64,000 bases of DNA from Tetragonia tetragonoides (lineage: Eukaryota; Streptophyta; Magnoliopsida; Caryophyllales; Aizoaceae), in the NCBI GenBank assembly GCA_038025085.1, contig CM076147.1:31200266-31264265 (forward strand). Direction: 5' to 3'. The position numbers and the translations under genes are program-made. The notes beneath the pieces were generated by a model, which was not told where the DNA came from, did no database searches, and saw nothing but the letters and a program-made list of their open reading frames with translations. Below are positions 1-13,473 of the stretch, piece by piece. Within the stretch, counting starts at the first letter, position 1. Each line of letters opens with the position of its first letter.

Positions 1-779
1 TTTCTTCAACTTTCCATTCTGTCCAAGATCCACCAATTTGGTAGGGAAGCAATTTGGGAATTGTATTTTTACCAAACGTACCAAAATGGCCCCCCTATTA
101 CTTCACCTCCTTCCTCCTACTAATTCCTTGCTGCATAATATAATTAACAAAATGGACAAATCAGACGATGAGCCGTGCAACTTGGTGGCCACAACCTCAC
201 AAGGAGAGAGCATCTCCACGACAATGGAAGTAAAGCCACTATCATGCCACTCCCTTTTGTTTACCACAAAGCTGCTTAAGACACAAATTCTCATCGACTA
301 GGTTTTCTTTCAAACAATGAAAGCCCTTGTAGACCAACAACAGCAACCACACCCAATGCGGATCCTACTGCTAGAAACCAAGAAGCCTTACCATTTAACT
401 CATCAATGTAAATAATTTTCATAAGCCAGAAACTCTGTGCTTCTTGCCATACAAGTATGAGCTCTTTAATGTATAGCCTCCCCTTTAAGGGGCCCACTCA
501 GAAGCTTTTAATCAACATAACAAGCCAAAAGTTCCTGAATCCTGAGAGATCCAACACATCACATTCCTATTTAGCAAAACTAGGGGCATGAAGTTGTCAT
601 ATGAACTTCCCAAATAATCTTTACTTTTTAAGATAAAAGAAAATTGTATTAATAAATATGTGAAATGGGAAGGGAGGACAAGATGTCTTTACACAGAGCT
701 ACAGTTCCAGTTTCCCTGGAAATCAAGCTCCTAAGGCTCCTCCCAGCCTAACCCACAAAGAAGCTAAGTCGCCTATCCC
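1..779. other. Left-edge noncoding stretch, probably intron of the glycine-rich protein gene
   Basis: No exon of the glycine-rich protein family was found here, although that gene's later exons must lie to the left. The region holds only short frames with no recognisable domain. One minus-strand frame ending near 291 has a hydrophobic stretch (roughly 386-330), but it matches nothing I know. The simplest reading is a long intron that continues past the window edge. Confidence 0.4.
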
Positions 780-1412
780 TAGTCCTGGCAAACGGGTTGG
801 TCGGATCGGGTTCGGTTCGGATCATTTCGATTCAGATCATTTTCGGGCCAGCTTATCTGGGTTCGGTTCAACACGGTTCGGGTTTGATTTTAATTTGCTC
901 AAGCTGCTTCAGGTTCGATTCGGTTACGGGTCAAATACATTCGGGTCGGGTATGGATTCGGGTTTCCAGTTCTTTTCGGGTTCGGATTCAAGTCGGGTTT
1001 ATATTATTGTGAATTTTACAAATAAACATGGGATATAATGATTTATTTATGATTCTCCTTTCGAAAACAATAAAAAGATGTTTGTAAAGAGTAAAATATT
1101 CTTATCATACTATGTTAAGGGCACAAATAAGTAAAAAATGAAAGTTTTAAACTTGCAATATTTCGGATTCAGATCGGGTTCGGATTGGATTCGATTCGGG
1201 TTCGGATCATTATTTCTTAGGTCGCATTCAGATCGGTTAACTTCGGGTCATTCGGATCAGATCGGTTTCGAGTCGGGTTAGGTTTGGGTCGGATTGACTA
1301 TCGGTTTCGGTTCAACTTTGGGTTTACTATTCGGGTCAAAATCGGGTATCGGATCAGGTATTTCGGGTCGGGTTATCGGGTCCGGGTCAGCTTTGCCAGG
1401 TCTAGCTATCCC
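772..1412. mobile_element. hAT-like non-autonomous element rich in CGGGT words, with 8-bp target duplication
   Basis: The element runs 780-1404 (625 bp). Its ends are inverted repeats: TAGTCCTGGCAAA at the left and the complement of TAGACCTGGCAAA at the right. It is flanked by 8-bp direct repeats, CCTATCCC (772-779) and GCTATCCC (1405-1412), with one mismatch. Eight-bp target duplications with short TIRs fit the hAT superfamily. The subterminal regions are degenerate tandem CGGGT/TCGGG words around an AT-rich centre. No transposase is present. It lies in the presumed third intron of the glycine-rich protein gene. A related element lies at 39166-39770. Confidence 0.8.
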
Positions 1413-1790
1413 AAACCAGTTCAAGTGACAAAGTACTGCGAGAAGAAAACTCTCGCATTCTGTTCCCACCAAATACACCACAAGATCCCAAAATGAAATA
1501 AACATAAAAATAATACTAGCCAATTTATATTTCTCTAATACGGATTATGAAGCTTGTCAGGTATATGTCTTGAGCAAGTTATTTTGCTTCAGAAGACGGA
1601 TTCTAAAACTACATGACAAATTAAAAAAACAGGAAATTAGCATATTTGATGTTAAGCCAGCAAACATAAAGATCCAGAAATTAAGGATCACCAATGGCAC
1701 ACCGCACACCACACACCACACACCACTAAATGACTTAATACCTTGGCAGAAAAAAACAAAAGAGCGTATAAACATGAATGACCAGTATAC

Positions 1791-4700
1791 CTTGATAACT
1801 GAATCACTCATCAATAATTCCTCAGCCAACAATTCAAACTCTGATGACGCATAATGTGCCAGCCCAAAGCTCAATTGTCCACCAGCCTCCAGCTTGATTT
1901 GGCCTTGAACCTAAAAAATCAAAATCACAAACAAAAAAAAATTGCTCATTAATGCCACCACATAAACTGAGATCTAAGAGAAGGTACTTCCATCTTATTA
2001 TGTCTGTTCCAGGGTGGAAGCAAGAGTTGAGAGCCTGTAGCTTAATGCAAGGCAAGTTAACATTGCTCCCTCCCCAACCTCAATGCATTTACACATGACA
2101 GAAGCCAAGGTACATCCTGAACTATACCCACTTTTATATGAGGATTTTCTAACTATAAAATTAGCATGTCATTTAAGATGCATAATAATTCAATTTCCTA
2201 ATTTCCTGACCCAATAGGAACCAACTTTTTGACGAGATATTTATAAGCCAACCTGAAAGTGCTAAACATGCCCTAAAGTTGCCCCTCCCTCCCACACGCA
2301 GTCAACTACTTCATCCAACAACTTAATAGTCTAACCAATAATCTTTTCATCTTGAATCTATCACCATTTTTTTTAACATGCCCTAAAGTTGCCCCTCCCT
2401 CCCACACGCAGTCAACTACATTCATCCAACAACTTAATAGTCTAACCAATAATCTTTTCATCTTGAATCTATCACCATTTTTTTTAACATGTTTGAAGAG
2501 GGGTTCGGAGAATATCATGAACAAAACAGCCAGAGGGTAAAGGGAAAATTAATCGCATTCACCACACTATGTTTCAAGAAAACTTAACTGACCTGCACTC
2601 GACTCCAAAGTAATGGAACGGCTGCCTTGGCACAGTGTCGCACATATACGTTGGTCCAAAGCGGCTGATTTGGAAAATCCATGAGAAGGGTATCTGAGTC
2701 TGTCGAACGATTGTGGTTACTAACAATGAGGCTGCGAGGAACAGCATCATAAAGAGTGCCAGCACCACCTGCATTGTCTGAACATCCATAACTAATTCCC
2801 CCTGCATGAATAAACAAAACAGACTGCAATGTTTCAGTATTTGCACATAATAAAACTTATCATCAAACAGCAGAACAACCATTTCTCGTCAATAGGGCCA
2901 ACTCCTTATAGTACTATAGTCTCGCACCAAGCAATGTGAATTTCTGTGACAATTGAGCCCATCTAACAGGAACTAACTAAACCATTTTCCAAACCTATCT
3001 ATTGATAGGTTCATAAAATTGCTGGCTTGATTGCAAATTCACCGAATAAATTTAGAGGTGCTTCAAGGATTAAGCCATAAAACAGGTAAGAAAACACTAT
3101 TGACTTGACGATCACATGAAAACATTGTCCAAATAAGCTATATGTTAGATCAAATTTCACTCTGCATCAGATCAAAACTGCAATGTCTCGGCATCATAAC
3201 AATGCACCAACCAAACGCAGAGTCACAAAGAGCTGCAAGAATCTGGCAACTGGATAGATTTGTCATTATTTATCATCATTGCTGGCTAATCTAGATACCA
3301 TACAACTATACACAGCTGGAAGCCTGGAATTAGAACTCATGTGAGTTTGTGCCAAAAGATCATATCAGGCTAGCTCAATTAAATGCCCATGAGTATCATC
3401 GTCCTTCAATATCATACACAACTTTCCAACATATCAGCATGAAATTAATGTTTGGACTTCTTGCACATAAATTTGCTTCAAACTTTTATTAAAGCTTCAC
3501 AGCAGAACCTAGAATAATGGCAAGATGGCATCACTTATTAAATAACTCAAGAGCACAAATGTGCCTCTTGATACCAAAATATCTTAGAAGGCAATTCGTC
3601 TCTGTGGTATTTGTCAGCTCCTCATATCTCTGAAGAAAATCTAGGCAGGAAAAAGCTATCTTAAGCCTTATGGAAAGAAATATTTCTGGTGTTTGCAAAG
3701 ACCAAGGAACCTGGGATATTATACATGCATACTCATTCACATACTCACATAAAGAGGGAAGGGAAGAACACCTAGACCATTAATTTAAAAAGGTAATTGG
3801 GCTCCCCAGTCTCGGAAGAGTGCAATGCCAAGGTGATACCCCCCTACCTACAATCTGAAGAGAAAGGGACTAAAATCTGCAGGACCACAAGTTGTTCCTG
3901 GAAAATCAGTGTCGAGTCTGGGAGAACCAGATTAAGTTCATCTATTTCTTCATCAGTCCCTGACCACCATAAATGGCTAGCTTCACAACTCAACTTCTAT
4001 TTTCAGTTCTCAGACAAAGTCCTCACAAACTTTAAAGTTTGAATATACCAACTCCAAATTACACAAGTCTGTAGCTTGGACATCTATTCTTAAATGCCAT
4101 CAAACTGGTATAAGCCATCGGTGAGAGCAAAAACTAGGAGCCATAGAGTGCAGGAAAAAGAAAAATACCAAATTTTTCTACCTAGAAAGAATACAATGGG
4201 TGCAAAATGGCCCAAAAAAAATTAAGAATGAGGGGGGGAAAACAACAGTGAAAAGGGATTTTTTTGAAGGGACACAACTGAATCAGTAAAACATTTGCTT
4301 TTGATTCAATATCTCCAGTGTCCCCACTTTATAGCCCTTTTACCTTATTCTTGTGCCAATTTATGGCAAGATAGAACAAATTGAAAGCATAACGGTGAGT
4401 TGTGAAGGAAATTTTTTGCTACCATGGACTGCCTATATGGACATCATAAGAATTTAACTTACTTTATTGTTTTCTGACATATCTTAGAGAGGTGCACAGA
4501 GAAGAAAAGTGCACTCAATTTCCGACATCATGTCTAACATTTAAGAGTCTCCCACTTCAAATATGGTACTTTATTTTTGGAGCAAGGGAAGTTGGGAACT
4601 ACTAAGTACTGTCATTTTCTCAACCTATGTGCGCCAGGAATGAAAAAAAATAAAATAAACGAAAAACAGGGGGGCTACCCACGCGCAGACTTCACATTTG

Positions 4701-7700
4701 CTGGGCTTGTGCAGCCTTTCTCTGAGTCAATTACAAATAAAAAAGAAATTTATTAACCCAACCAGATAACACATGTACGCGATAACATTAGGTTTGATCT
4801 CAAGACTGTAATTAACCAGGATGACTCTTTTTTATCATGGTGAATAGATTCTTCAGTCTTCAAACAATTTCCGCATTATTCTGCCCATCTAGTTACGCCC
4901 ATCTTCAAAAATAGTGAAAAACCACTAATATGCAGACTTTCAACTTCGGATCACGCTAATAAATCAACATCTCAGTCTTTTTTTTTCTCATTAAATCAAC
5001 ATCTCACTTAGGTATACCCTTTTTTGGCATAATACCGTCTATTTAATCACACCCACTTCAACAACAGTGAAAGAATCACCGTTAGCAAGCTTTCAACTTT
5101 GGATCACAATGACTAATCAATAGCTCACTTAGCTATCCGTCTTCCTTTCTTTTGTGTAGCACATAGTGGATGCTTTTCCGAGTGAAGGTCTCTTCGCCTT
5201 ATTAGACATTCGAACCCACCATAGACAAGAGCCTCATGAGATACACTAGATTGAGTATTGACTGGTAGGGCCCCTGTTATATGTGAACACAATAATATGC
5301 TAAAAGGTCTCTGAAGTCTACCCAAAGTCATACAACGACATTGCCGCAACTTTTTTTTTATCACAACATGGCCGTGGCTAATTATTCTAAGAGTTCCCCA
5401 CTACTAAGGGCGTGCTTGGAATGAGGGTAATGTATAAGGGGGTTTGGAGCAAATCAAAAGGGTAAAATGGGATGATGGTGGTGCGCGTTGCAACTTGGTG
5501 GAGGAGAGAGAAGAAGAGAGGAAGGGGGATTGTTCCCCTAGGGGAGGCCGGGAGGGGACGGGAACGGGAACCCGTCCGCCCTTTCTCCTCGATCCAAGAT
5601 TTAACACCCACTACCACCTTTACCTCTCATTTTACCCTTTATTAACCCGCTCCATTACCCCTTCACACATTACCCCCAACCCAAGCATCCCCTAACGTCT
5701 TAATGATAAAACGGAAACATGGCCACAACTACTTCTAAGTGTCCTTGCTACTAGTTCAACGCCTTAATGCAACAGATGATTGATGGACTAGAATGTTAGA
5801 AGCTTCCCAGCAACAAACTCCACTTTCACATAGGACAAACTAGCAACTCAATATTGACAGCTGAAATCAGAAATTCATAAAACATCGACAAACTTTTCAA
5901 CAAGACAGTTGAAAGGAGTATCACATTTACAAGAAGCATACAGAATCAATCAAACAAAAATAGAAAAGAACTACAAAACAAGAAACAGAATGAAGCAGAT
6001 AAAGAAAGAACAGCAAAATAAGAAATGGAATCAGACACTCAGTCAAAGATGGATAAAAACTATTATCTCACCGTGAGAGAAAATTTTGGGATCATCATGC
6101 CAACTGAAAACATCAACAGAGACTCTTCCACCGCCTCCACCGCCAAAACCATTACCCCCACATGCACTTACTACACCACCTCCAGTCCTGCTCATCAGCA
6201 AATCCGCACCCAAAAGGCGAAGAAAGTTAAATTGAAGTAATAAATACATGAAAAAAGAGCCTCATAAACATTCAACTACCTGATATAATGGGCACAACCA
6301 ACATTAATATGGCATTGTATTAGCTATTTTCCAGTTCTTTTTCTTTTCTTTTTGAGGAGACAAGGTTAGGAGGGCAATTCCATTGATCTCAAATTCAACG
6401 ACCCAAGGAGTAAGGACAGGGTAGTGATCTGTGAGAACGTGAAACATTATCTGGTGGTAGTTTTAGTTATCATCACCAGAAAGTGGCACGATGCAGCAAG
6501 GAGATAACCTCAAAAGTAAGGACAATGAAAGGTGATAAAGCTACGAAACACATTAAGATGCATTAAATGAAATAAACAATGGTATACCTATAATGTTCAT
6601 AAATTAGGATGGCAGGATAGAGACACGGAAAATGGAATATCCAAGAAAAAATTTATCAACTCATAAATCATAACTTCAGAATGATGTTGAAAGGTACAAA
6701 GCATCTCTGTGTGGGAGTAACTACAGTTCAGAAGCCTGATTTCCTACTTCTTTCTATATTTTAAAGGAACGAGGGAGAATAGAGGAGTAAGAGGGGCAAG
6801 TCTACGAAGGTTGTATTGCCATTTATGCAAAAGGGCATAGTGCTTCTAACTAAGAGGATCTCTTTTAACTTGATATTGTTAAATAGCCAACAGTTGAAAG
6901 AGAGAGGACAAGCAGATAATGAGCTTGTTATACAGTGGGTCCAGTCGTAGGACAATAATCATGCTAAAGACAACATGCGAGTGACCTACTAAACCTATAA
7001 TTGTGACTCAGCCTCTTTACTAGTCTTTTACTTGCATTCAGCTTAGCAATATATATGATCCTTGAAGGCACTACATGCCTTGATAACAATCTATAGTGTT
7101 TATATTGAAATTCACAATTGTATATAAACAAAACAGTGCATAAGATTCTTGATAAAGAAAGAGAAGTCAGCAGGTGACAAATCAGCTCCTTATAGATTAT
7201 GCGCTATCAGTGCGTCATAACTCCTCTCACTTTATAGAAGCTTCAACCATTACCAAGCTTGCACACGTGCCAGAAATCCAGCTTGTATGTTTTCATCAAA
7301 TAACTAACAACCATACAACTATAATAACACTGCACCACCACCCCAAAAATGAGAATAAATAAAAAGTCAACTTACTGTAAACTTGCTTTAAAACTACAAA
7401 GTAAGATACTTCATTAAGTGCATTGGCCATAATTAGAAGTTTAAACCCAAAGGAAGCAGTGAAGTGTGGTCCTTGTTATTAACTTCCACGTCACTATGAC
7501 AAGTACTATACCCAAATCTCCAAAGTTAGTATTAGGCTTGCGTAGAAATGAATGATTGACGCCTGGACCTACAGGAAGGAACATGTAAGTTCAAGTCCTG
7601 ATGAACTAGAACCTCTAGGCATTAAGTGATGCAAAAACCTCCTCTAATCATCAGTTGGAGAGGACACTATTGATTAATTCTGCCTCCACTTACTGCAAAG

Positions 7701-9564
7701 AAAACCAAACCACGGACTTAACCTAAGTCCAAAAGTTCTAGTTATATTGTGATTGATTTGGTTGGAACTTATCTTCACAACCAGATTTGGGGGATCGAGT
7801 GTCCATCTAACTTCACTTTGGTCTCATGATCAAGGGCTTCCCAATTATGACTTCAAATGACAAACAGTGTGGTTGGCACACGCTCTTTGTTCGGTACATT
7901 ATGAGGACTCTTGGTCCGCCAAGAATACTACTGATTGTAACCTTAAATCAATCTTTCCTTGTCTAAGGAGTAAAGAAACTCTTATCATATGCTTAATCTG
8001 AAAGCAACATATCTTATAAGAGCTGTCGCAACTTACAAGTATCATTTGTTGGGCACACCTAAACCACTTAAGTTTAAAAGGAAAAATCTCCAACCTCCTT
8101 GAGCTGCAGCATCTTAATATATTGTTCCCAGTAACTAGTACCTAACGAACTAGTTAACTTTTTACGATAATAGCAATAACAATGCTTTAAAATAAAAATG
8201 CACCACTTCTTGGGCGATAGCTAAACAGAGTAGGGCGGTATTGTCATTATCTTGTTTGACGTCATAAAACTTATACATCAATGAAATGCCCTTGCAGAAC
8301 ATAGGTTGGACAATGGGAGACATTACGAAAGTGAATAATGACCATGCAATCTCAAACGTGAAATGAAACTGCCGCTAACAGGTTAGAGGGGTGCTTGAAG
8401 ATGAGACTCGCAGAACGATGCAAGGATAGTGACTACTTCCTCGGAAAATTCAACTACCACTAGTGACAGAGGTAATAATCATTATTTACAAATTCAGAAG
8501 AAAGCTTAAACTAGGGCTAAATACAACTGGAAATTGCCAAAAAAAAGCATATCTGTACTAGCAAGTATATCTGAAAGAATCATATCTTTCTAAAAAGAGA
8601 ATAACACATTAGGAAATGTACCATAATTTAAATGCTCAAGCCATTATGTCAATCAAAATTATCAAAATCTAATTCAACCAAATATAGAAGCTTAAAAAGT
8701 CAAGGGGGATCATTACATTCTATAAGCCATGATGTGAACGCTCCCACCCGAACCACCACCACCTTTGTTACCGCCTTCCGCTCCATCAGCCAAAACACTC
8801 CCATTCACCACAAGATACTCCTTCACTTGAAGCTTCACCCGTCCACCCCCTCCCCCACCGTAATCCACCTCCTTACTTGTCGTGCCACCTTTACTCCCAT
8901 AACTCCACGGCTTATCCAATGACGACCACGAATAAGCATCCCCACCCCACACATCCTCTGGCTGCCTCGAATCATCCATCACGCAACACGCCCCACGGCC
9001 CCCATGTCCCCCGCCCGCCCCATCAATTCCGCCTTGCGGAGTTCCAGTTGTTTGTGGCGGTGGATCACCAGCTAAACCAGTAGTATTTATGATTGACCCA
9101 GAACTCAAAGTAACATTCCAAGCTGCTAACTCAAAAGTGCCGGCAATAATGGAGGAATTCTCACCTAAACTAAAGTTACCAGTAATATTGATAGTAACTT
9201 CACAACCAGGAACTGATGAACAGTTGAGTTTGACATTAGGGAGGATGAAAAAATTGCCCTTCCCTTTTATATACACACTATCAGTGAGATTTAAATCAGA
9301 TACTATTTGACAGGTTGTGTCTAATGAACCCACCCCATCCAGATCTCCCTCACACGACACCGTCGGTGGGTGAGGTGGCGGTGGTGGCGGTGACGGCGGC
9401 GAATAATCCTGATGAAATAGTACTATACTACTACTCGATTCATCATCATCCAATGACGATGAAAATGATGATGATGAAGATGATGCAAAAACAGGAGAGA
9501 GAAACAATTTAGGGTTTAAGAAGTAGAAGAATAACAGAAGCAAAATGAAACGGAATTTCGCCAT
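1791..9564 (-). CDS. Large glycine-rich secreted protein (At5g11700-like family), 5' part, four exons
   Basis: This is the N-terminal 431 codons of a plant glycine-rich protein whose family members are about 1400 aa. The molecular function is not established; the signal peptide implies secretory-pathway, wall or membrane location. Exons: 9564-8717, 6187-6072, 2801-2593 and 1910-1791. All junctions are GT..AG and the phases join (2, 2, 1, 0). Residues 1-29 form a hydrophobic signal peptide starting MAKFRF; an in-frame ATG at 9633 would only add a hydrophobic leader. Then come a Pro-rich run (PPSPPPPPPHPP), the stretch GVGSLDTTCQIVSDLNL, several N-glycosylation sites, Gly-rich tracts (GAGGGHGGRGACC, YGGGGGGR), SACGGNGFGGGGGGR in exon 2, TLYDAVPRSLIVSN in exon 3, and SFGLAHYASSEFELLAEELL in exon 4. 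The reading frame is open throughout, so this looks like a live gene. The rest lies beyond the left edge. Family identity comes from remembered conserved motifs, not a search. Confidence 0.88.
2265..2485. repeat. Tandem duplication of a 110-bp unit (two copies)
   Basis: Copy 1 is 2265-2374 (110 bp) and copy 2 is 2375-2485 (111 bp). They are nearly identical: copy 2 has one extra A in the ACTACATTC stretch, and the homopolymer lengths differ slightly. Both start AACATGCCCTAAAG and end in a T run. They lie in intron 3 of the glycine-rich protein gene. The near identity points to a recent tandem event, and any overlapping frames are repeat artefacts. Confidence 0.95.
5405..5695. mobile_element. 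PIF/Harbinger (Tourist-like) MITE with TAA target duplication
   Basis: The element is 5408-5692 (285 bp). Its left end is GGGCGTGCTTGGAATG and its right end reads GGGGATGCTTGGGTTG on the opposite strand. Inverted similarity continues into a GGGTAATG(T)..GGGGT stretch. The 3-bp duplication TAA is at 5405-5407 and 5693-5695. TAA duplications with G-rich TIR starts are characteristic of PIF/Harbinger MITEs. It sits in intron 2 of the glycine-rich protein gene and has no coding capacity. Confidence 0.8.
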
Positions 9565-9699
9565 TATTATTATAATTATTAAAGAGAAAAAACAGCTAAT
9601 AGAGAGAAACAAACAAACACAGAAAAAGCTCACAAAATTGGATTGAGAAGTTTCTCAAGGAACAGCATTTGTTGCGAATTTGATGACCTAGAGAGGATC

Positions 9700-10190
9700 G
9701 AATTCGCTAGAAATGAAGGATTTGAGCTGAGATTAGCGAGCATCGGAGATGATTAATAGTATCAAAAAAAAAATAGAAACCCTAGAAAATCTGAAATATG
9801 GTGAGTAATCAATCTTGAGAGATTTTTTTACTAATTTATTTTTGGGTGTTTTTAGGGGGGAAAGAAAAAGCTCTCAAACAGTCTCGTAAAGAAGAGAAAG
9901 GGAGAGAGCTTCTTCTTCAGCAGAGGAGAGAGAAAATAAGATTTTGGAGAGAGAAGGGAAGAAAGAATGAAAGGGGTGGTTATTTAGCTTTTTTGTAAGA
10001 GAAGAAAGGAACACTTAATTTGCACTAAGGTGAAGAAAAGAGAGAAAAGGAAAGGAATTGTTTTGTGTGTGAAAATGTTGACGCTTATTGAAAGTGATGG
10101 CTGATATGTCCTATTGTATATTGTGTCTACAAGTGTGCGTGGAGAGACAGTAAAGAAAAAGATTAGGGAAAAGAAGAGAAGTTTCATAAT
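9700..10190 (-). promoter_or_regulatory. Presumed 5' UTR/promoter region of the glycine-rich protein gene
   Basis: Upstream of the ATG at 9564, the minus strand is rich in CT/TC runs (about 9880-9980), typical of plant 5' leaders. No unambiguous TATA box could be fixed, so the transcription start is unknown. Confidence 0.35.
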
Positions 10191-12430
10191 TTATATAATG
10201 ATAAGTTATGATTTCTTTCTTCTTTATTTTATTTTATTTTTTTTGGATTTAGACAAGGTGGATATATATGGACATAAGAGATTTAATCTACTTTGATTTT
10301 ATTGCCTTTTCAAAAAAAAAAAAAATTAATATGTTATTGAATATGTAGTAATTTATATGTTATTACACATACAATGACTGGATTATTGTTGATTATTATT
10401 ACCATTTTTTTAGATTTTTCATCTCGATTTCATAGTTGTGTTTGGTGGTTGGATTAGATGCTTGATGGTTTTTTATTAATCAAATTTTGAATTTTGATTC
10501 TTTTTTTTTTAATTCTTTATTTGATTTTTTTTTAATTTCATAGAATAGTTTTTTAAATCTCACAAATTTTTAAAATTTTTTTTGGATCTTGTTTAAATCA
10601 CAATTGTTAAAGATGTGATGGTTGTAAAAATTATTATTGCAACAATAGATTTTATCTTCATCTATCAACTGATAAGATGATTTTAATGGGTCGACCAAAT
10701 GTGTAGTACTAGTTACTAGTTAGCAATTGTTTTTCCAAAAAAAAAATTCAAAAATTATTGGCATAACATAAGAATAAACAATGTCTATTTATCATCAGAT
10801 TTTGAAGTAAGAAATGATTAGTTAGTTTTATTTGAAATATATTGAAAATAATAAAATAAAAAAATTTGTAGTTTTTGTTTTTTGATTTTAACTACAAATA
10901 TTAGTTTGATGAATATTCGTTGAAAAGTGTTTGCGTATAGTAACTTGTAATGATATGATCAGTGAAGATCATCTAACAATCAAATTTATGACATGTTTGT
11001 TAAGAGACGTTCCATGTAACAATCATGACAACATTCACAAAACCTTAACGTAATATATAAACTTTATGTTAATAATAGTAAATAAAGTAGCTTAATTAAA
11101 CAAAATCTCCCATGTTGAGATATGAGTAATCGTGAAAGGTTTTTATTTGACATGGAACTCACTCATTTAACAAGGAAAAAAAATTGAGTGAAAACTGAAA
11201 TCGTGCATAATCCATGTTCATGGTTCAAATATAGCATGTCAAAGTTTTAATATTTTATAATCATTCATGAAAAATCTACTTTTTTCAACCATAAACACAT
11301 GACCATGCATGTTTAAATCAATAAATAATATGCATTAAACTTTATTTAATTCTTATCATAATCTATTTAACATCAAACTAAACTATTTATTAAGCAAAGG
11401 AAATGGGGGACAAGTATAAAAGGTTGTAGAGGATGAAGGTAACATATAGCGATCACTTAAAGATGCAACAGTTGCTTGTACGAACCAATATTAAATTTAT
11501 GAATATAAGTGGACATGTTAACAAGTGTATATGTACGTGCATATAGTTGATTGTAAAAATATGATCGTCAAAGACTCTCTAGACTCTCATGATGAAATTT
11601 ATGACATGTTTGTCAAGAGAAGTTTTGTTTAACATTCATGACGTACAACATTCACAAAATCGAACATAGCATATAAACTTTGTGTCAAAAATAGTAAATA
11701 AACTAGCTTAATTAACAAAATCTCAACTTACTTATCCATTTTGGGATATGAAAAGGCGTGAAAGATTTTTATTTGGCAAGGAATCCACTCATGTAACAAG
11801 AAAATAAGAAAAATATATTCAGTGAAAGTTAAAGCCATACCCCCCTAATCCATGTATTGAAGGTTTACTACTTAGCCATCATCAATAGTACATCTATTTT
11901 CCTAACCAAAATGATAAAAATATGACAATCTTTACACCATTTATCATTTGTTTTACAAATAAAGTGGATTCACACCCAAAAAAAAACAAATAAAGTGGAT
12001 TCAACTTTTATTTTATTTTTATCACATGTTGCATTCAATTAATTTAACATCAAAATTAAACTAACTATCAAACGAAAAAAAAAGGAAAAGATAGAAAAGG
12101 ATCGGGAAAGTAAACCATAAATGGATGCAGAGGATAGAGAAAACAACACAACTATTAATGATGGTGACGAGAGAATTCGACAGACACTATTAACTATGGA
12201 TTTCAATAGTGGGGTGTGGGTGGGAAAATGGAGATGGCAAGATTAGAGGGTATAATAATTTTAGTGTCTTTTCCATTATGAATTGCAAGTATCTAAATAA
12301 TTATCTAATATACTTAATAATTTTGTATCTTGAAAAAAAAATGGTCATGAAAGTTATGAAAAATGAGAGCTTCACAAAATACCCGATTAAATTTGTATAC
12401 ACCATACACTGTACCACCACCATTTTGCCT
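10190..12430. repeat. AT-rich intergenic DNA containing a diverged direct duplication of roughly 550 bp
   Basis: No gene is seen. Two segments, about 10930-11450 and 11545-12140, align in direct orientation with many substitutions and small indels. Shared landmarks in the same order are TTTATGACATGTTTGT, a TAACATTCATGAC-like stretch, AATAGTAAATAAA.TAGCTTAATTAA, CGTGAAAG.TTTTTATTTG and CACTCAT.TAACAAG. The divergence is much greater than that of the 2265-2485 duplication. Origin is unknown; no TIRs or LTR-like TG..CA ends were found. Confidence 0.7.
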
Positions 12431-12614
12431 GGAAAATGCTTTTTCTATCCCACCGGGTAGTCTACCCAGACAGTGTGGACAAAAAAAATAACCTTGTACA
12501 TTAGGACTCAAATAATCTATTTTCAACTTAATTTTTTTTTATTTATTAAAATCCAACCAATCACATCAGTCGATAGACTACCGAGTGGGTAAACTAAAAC
12601 TCTATTTTGCCTGG
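12423..12614. mobile_element. Mutator-like MITE with 10-bp target duplication
   Basis: The element is 12433-12604 (172 bp), flanked by perfect direct repeats TTTTGCCTGG (12423-12432 and 12605-12614). Its ends are imperfect inverted repeats: CCCACCGGGTAGTCTACC near the left end and, on the other strand, CCCACTCGGTAGTCTATC near the right end. A 9-10 bp duplication fits Mutator-like elements. It has no coding capacity. Confidence 0.65.
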
Positions 12615-12944
12615 TTGACTGATTGTTAACTGTTCAAAGACAAAGGTAATGCAATTGTCATTTTTGTTGATATTTATGGCAAAGCTGTAATGAGAAGTCG
12701 TAACTGCATCAAAGTCATCATAACTGCTGAGACCAATGCCAAATATCTCCATAGATATCGAGCCACACAAGCCGCACAAAGCACATATAAAAATGGACAA
12801 TTTCCAACGACGAGACTTTGGTAATGGTAAGATTTAACAAGACAAATTTCGCCATTCTATACTCATTATGAAAAATACAGGAGGAACATATATATGTTAA
12901 GCTGGATGCATAATAACAAGAATATGACTCCCTCGTCTTCACTC

Positions 12945-13473
12945 TGTTAGTACAAAATAATTGGATATAAATAAACTAGAAGAACTTGGATATGGCTTCT
13001 AGGCATGTACAAGTACACTTTCTTGAAAGTTTAGTTTCGACCCTTTAGGAAGCGACCGGGTTACACGAAACAACTTCCGGGATATAAAGAAGTCACAGAG
13101 TAAATTGTTCGCCCCACAATTATACTCCACTAATGTACTTGTGTTATTGATATTTGCCTTAAACATGATGATAAACTACCATCTTTAATGTCCATGTTGT
13201 TCCGTCATGAAAAGAGATCAAATCTCTTTCATTCATGACAACCTAGACCAAGAAGATGATTCTCTCTTCTTATCCAAGGAGAAAACTCATTCTCCTCATC
13301 TTTATCTCTCACCCCACATGCCATATATATAATAGATTATATGGATAGTTATTGGTGGTTACACAAATGTTTATTAGAGACAAGTATCTCTCCCATAAAC
13401 ATTTACTTTTAACTACCACCGACACATGACAAAACATGAGGGATATAACACTTAATACAAAAATGTTCCAACA
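12945..13473 (-). mobile_element. Solo LTR (reverse orientation), same family as the LTR pair at 23745-26393
   Basis: The sequence starts TGTTAGTACAAAATAATTGG and ends GTTCCAACA on the plus strand. Read in reverse, this is the TGTTGGAACATTTTT...TACTAACA LTR of the element at 23.7-26.4 kb, including the shared GAAAGTTTAGTTTCGACCC and CACGAAACAACTTCCGGGAT blocks. Only one LTR is present and no internal region adjoins it. The flanking 5-mers (CACTC and GTCAC) do not match, so the target duplication has decayed or the solo LTR arose between two different copies. The central part differs most from the other two LTRs. Confidence 0.85.

Noticed and set aside
291..497. Minus-strand frame with a hydrophobic stretch, possibly a terminal exon
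   Set aside because: It matches no family I know, and the surrounding DNA is best explained as intron of the glycine-rich protein gene.
797..1523. Frames on both strands rich in repeated RFGF/SGSV-like residues
   Set aside because: They are translations of degenerate CGGGT repeats inside the hAT-like element and have no independent support.
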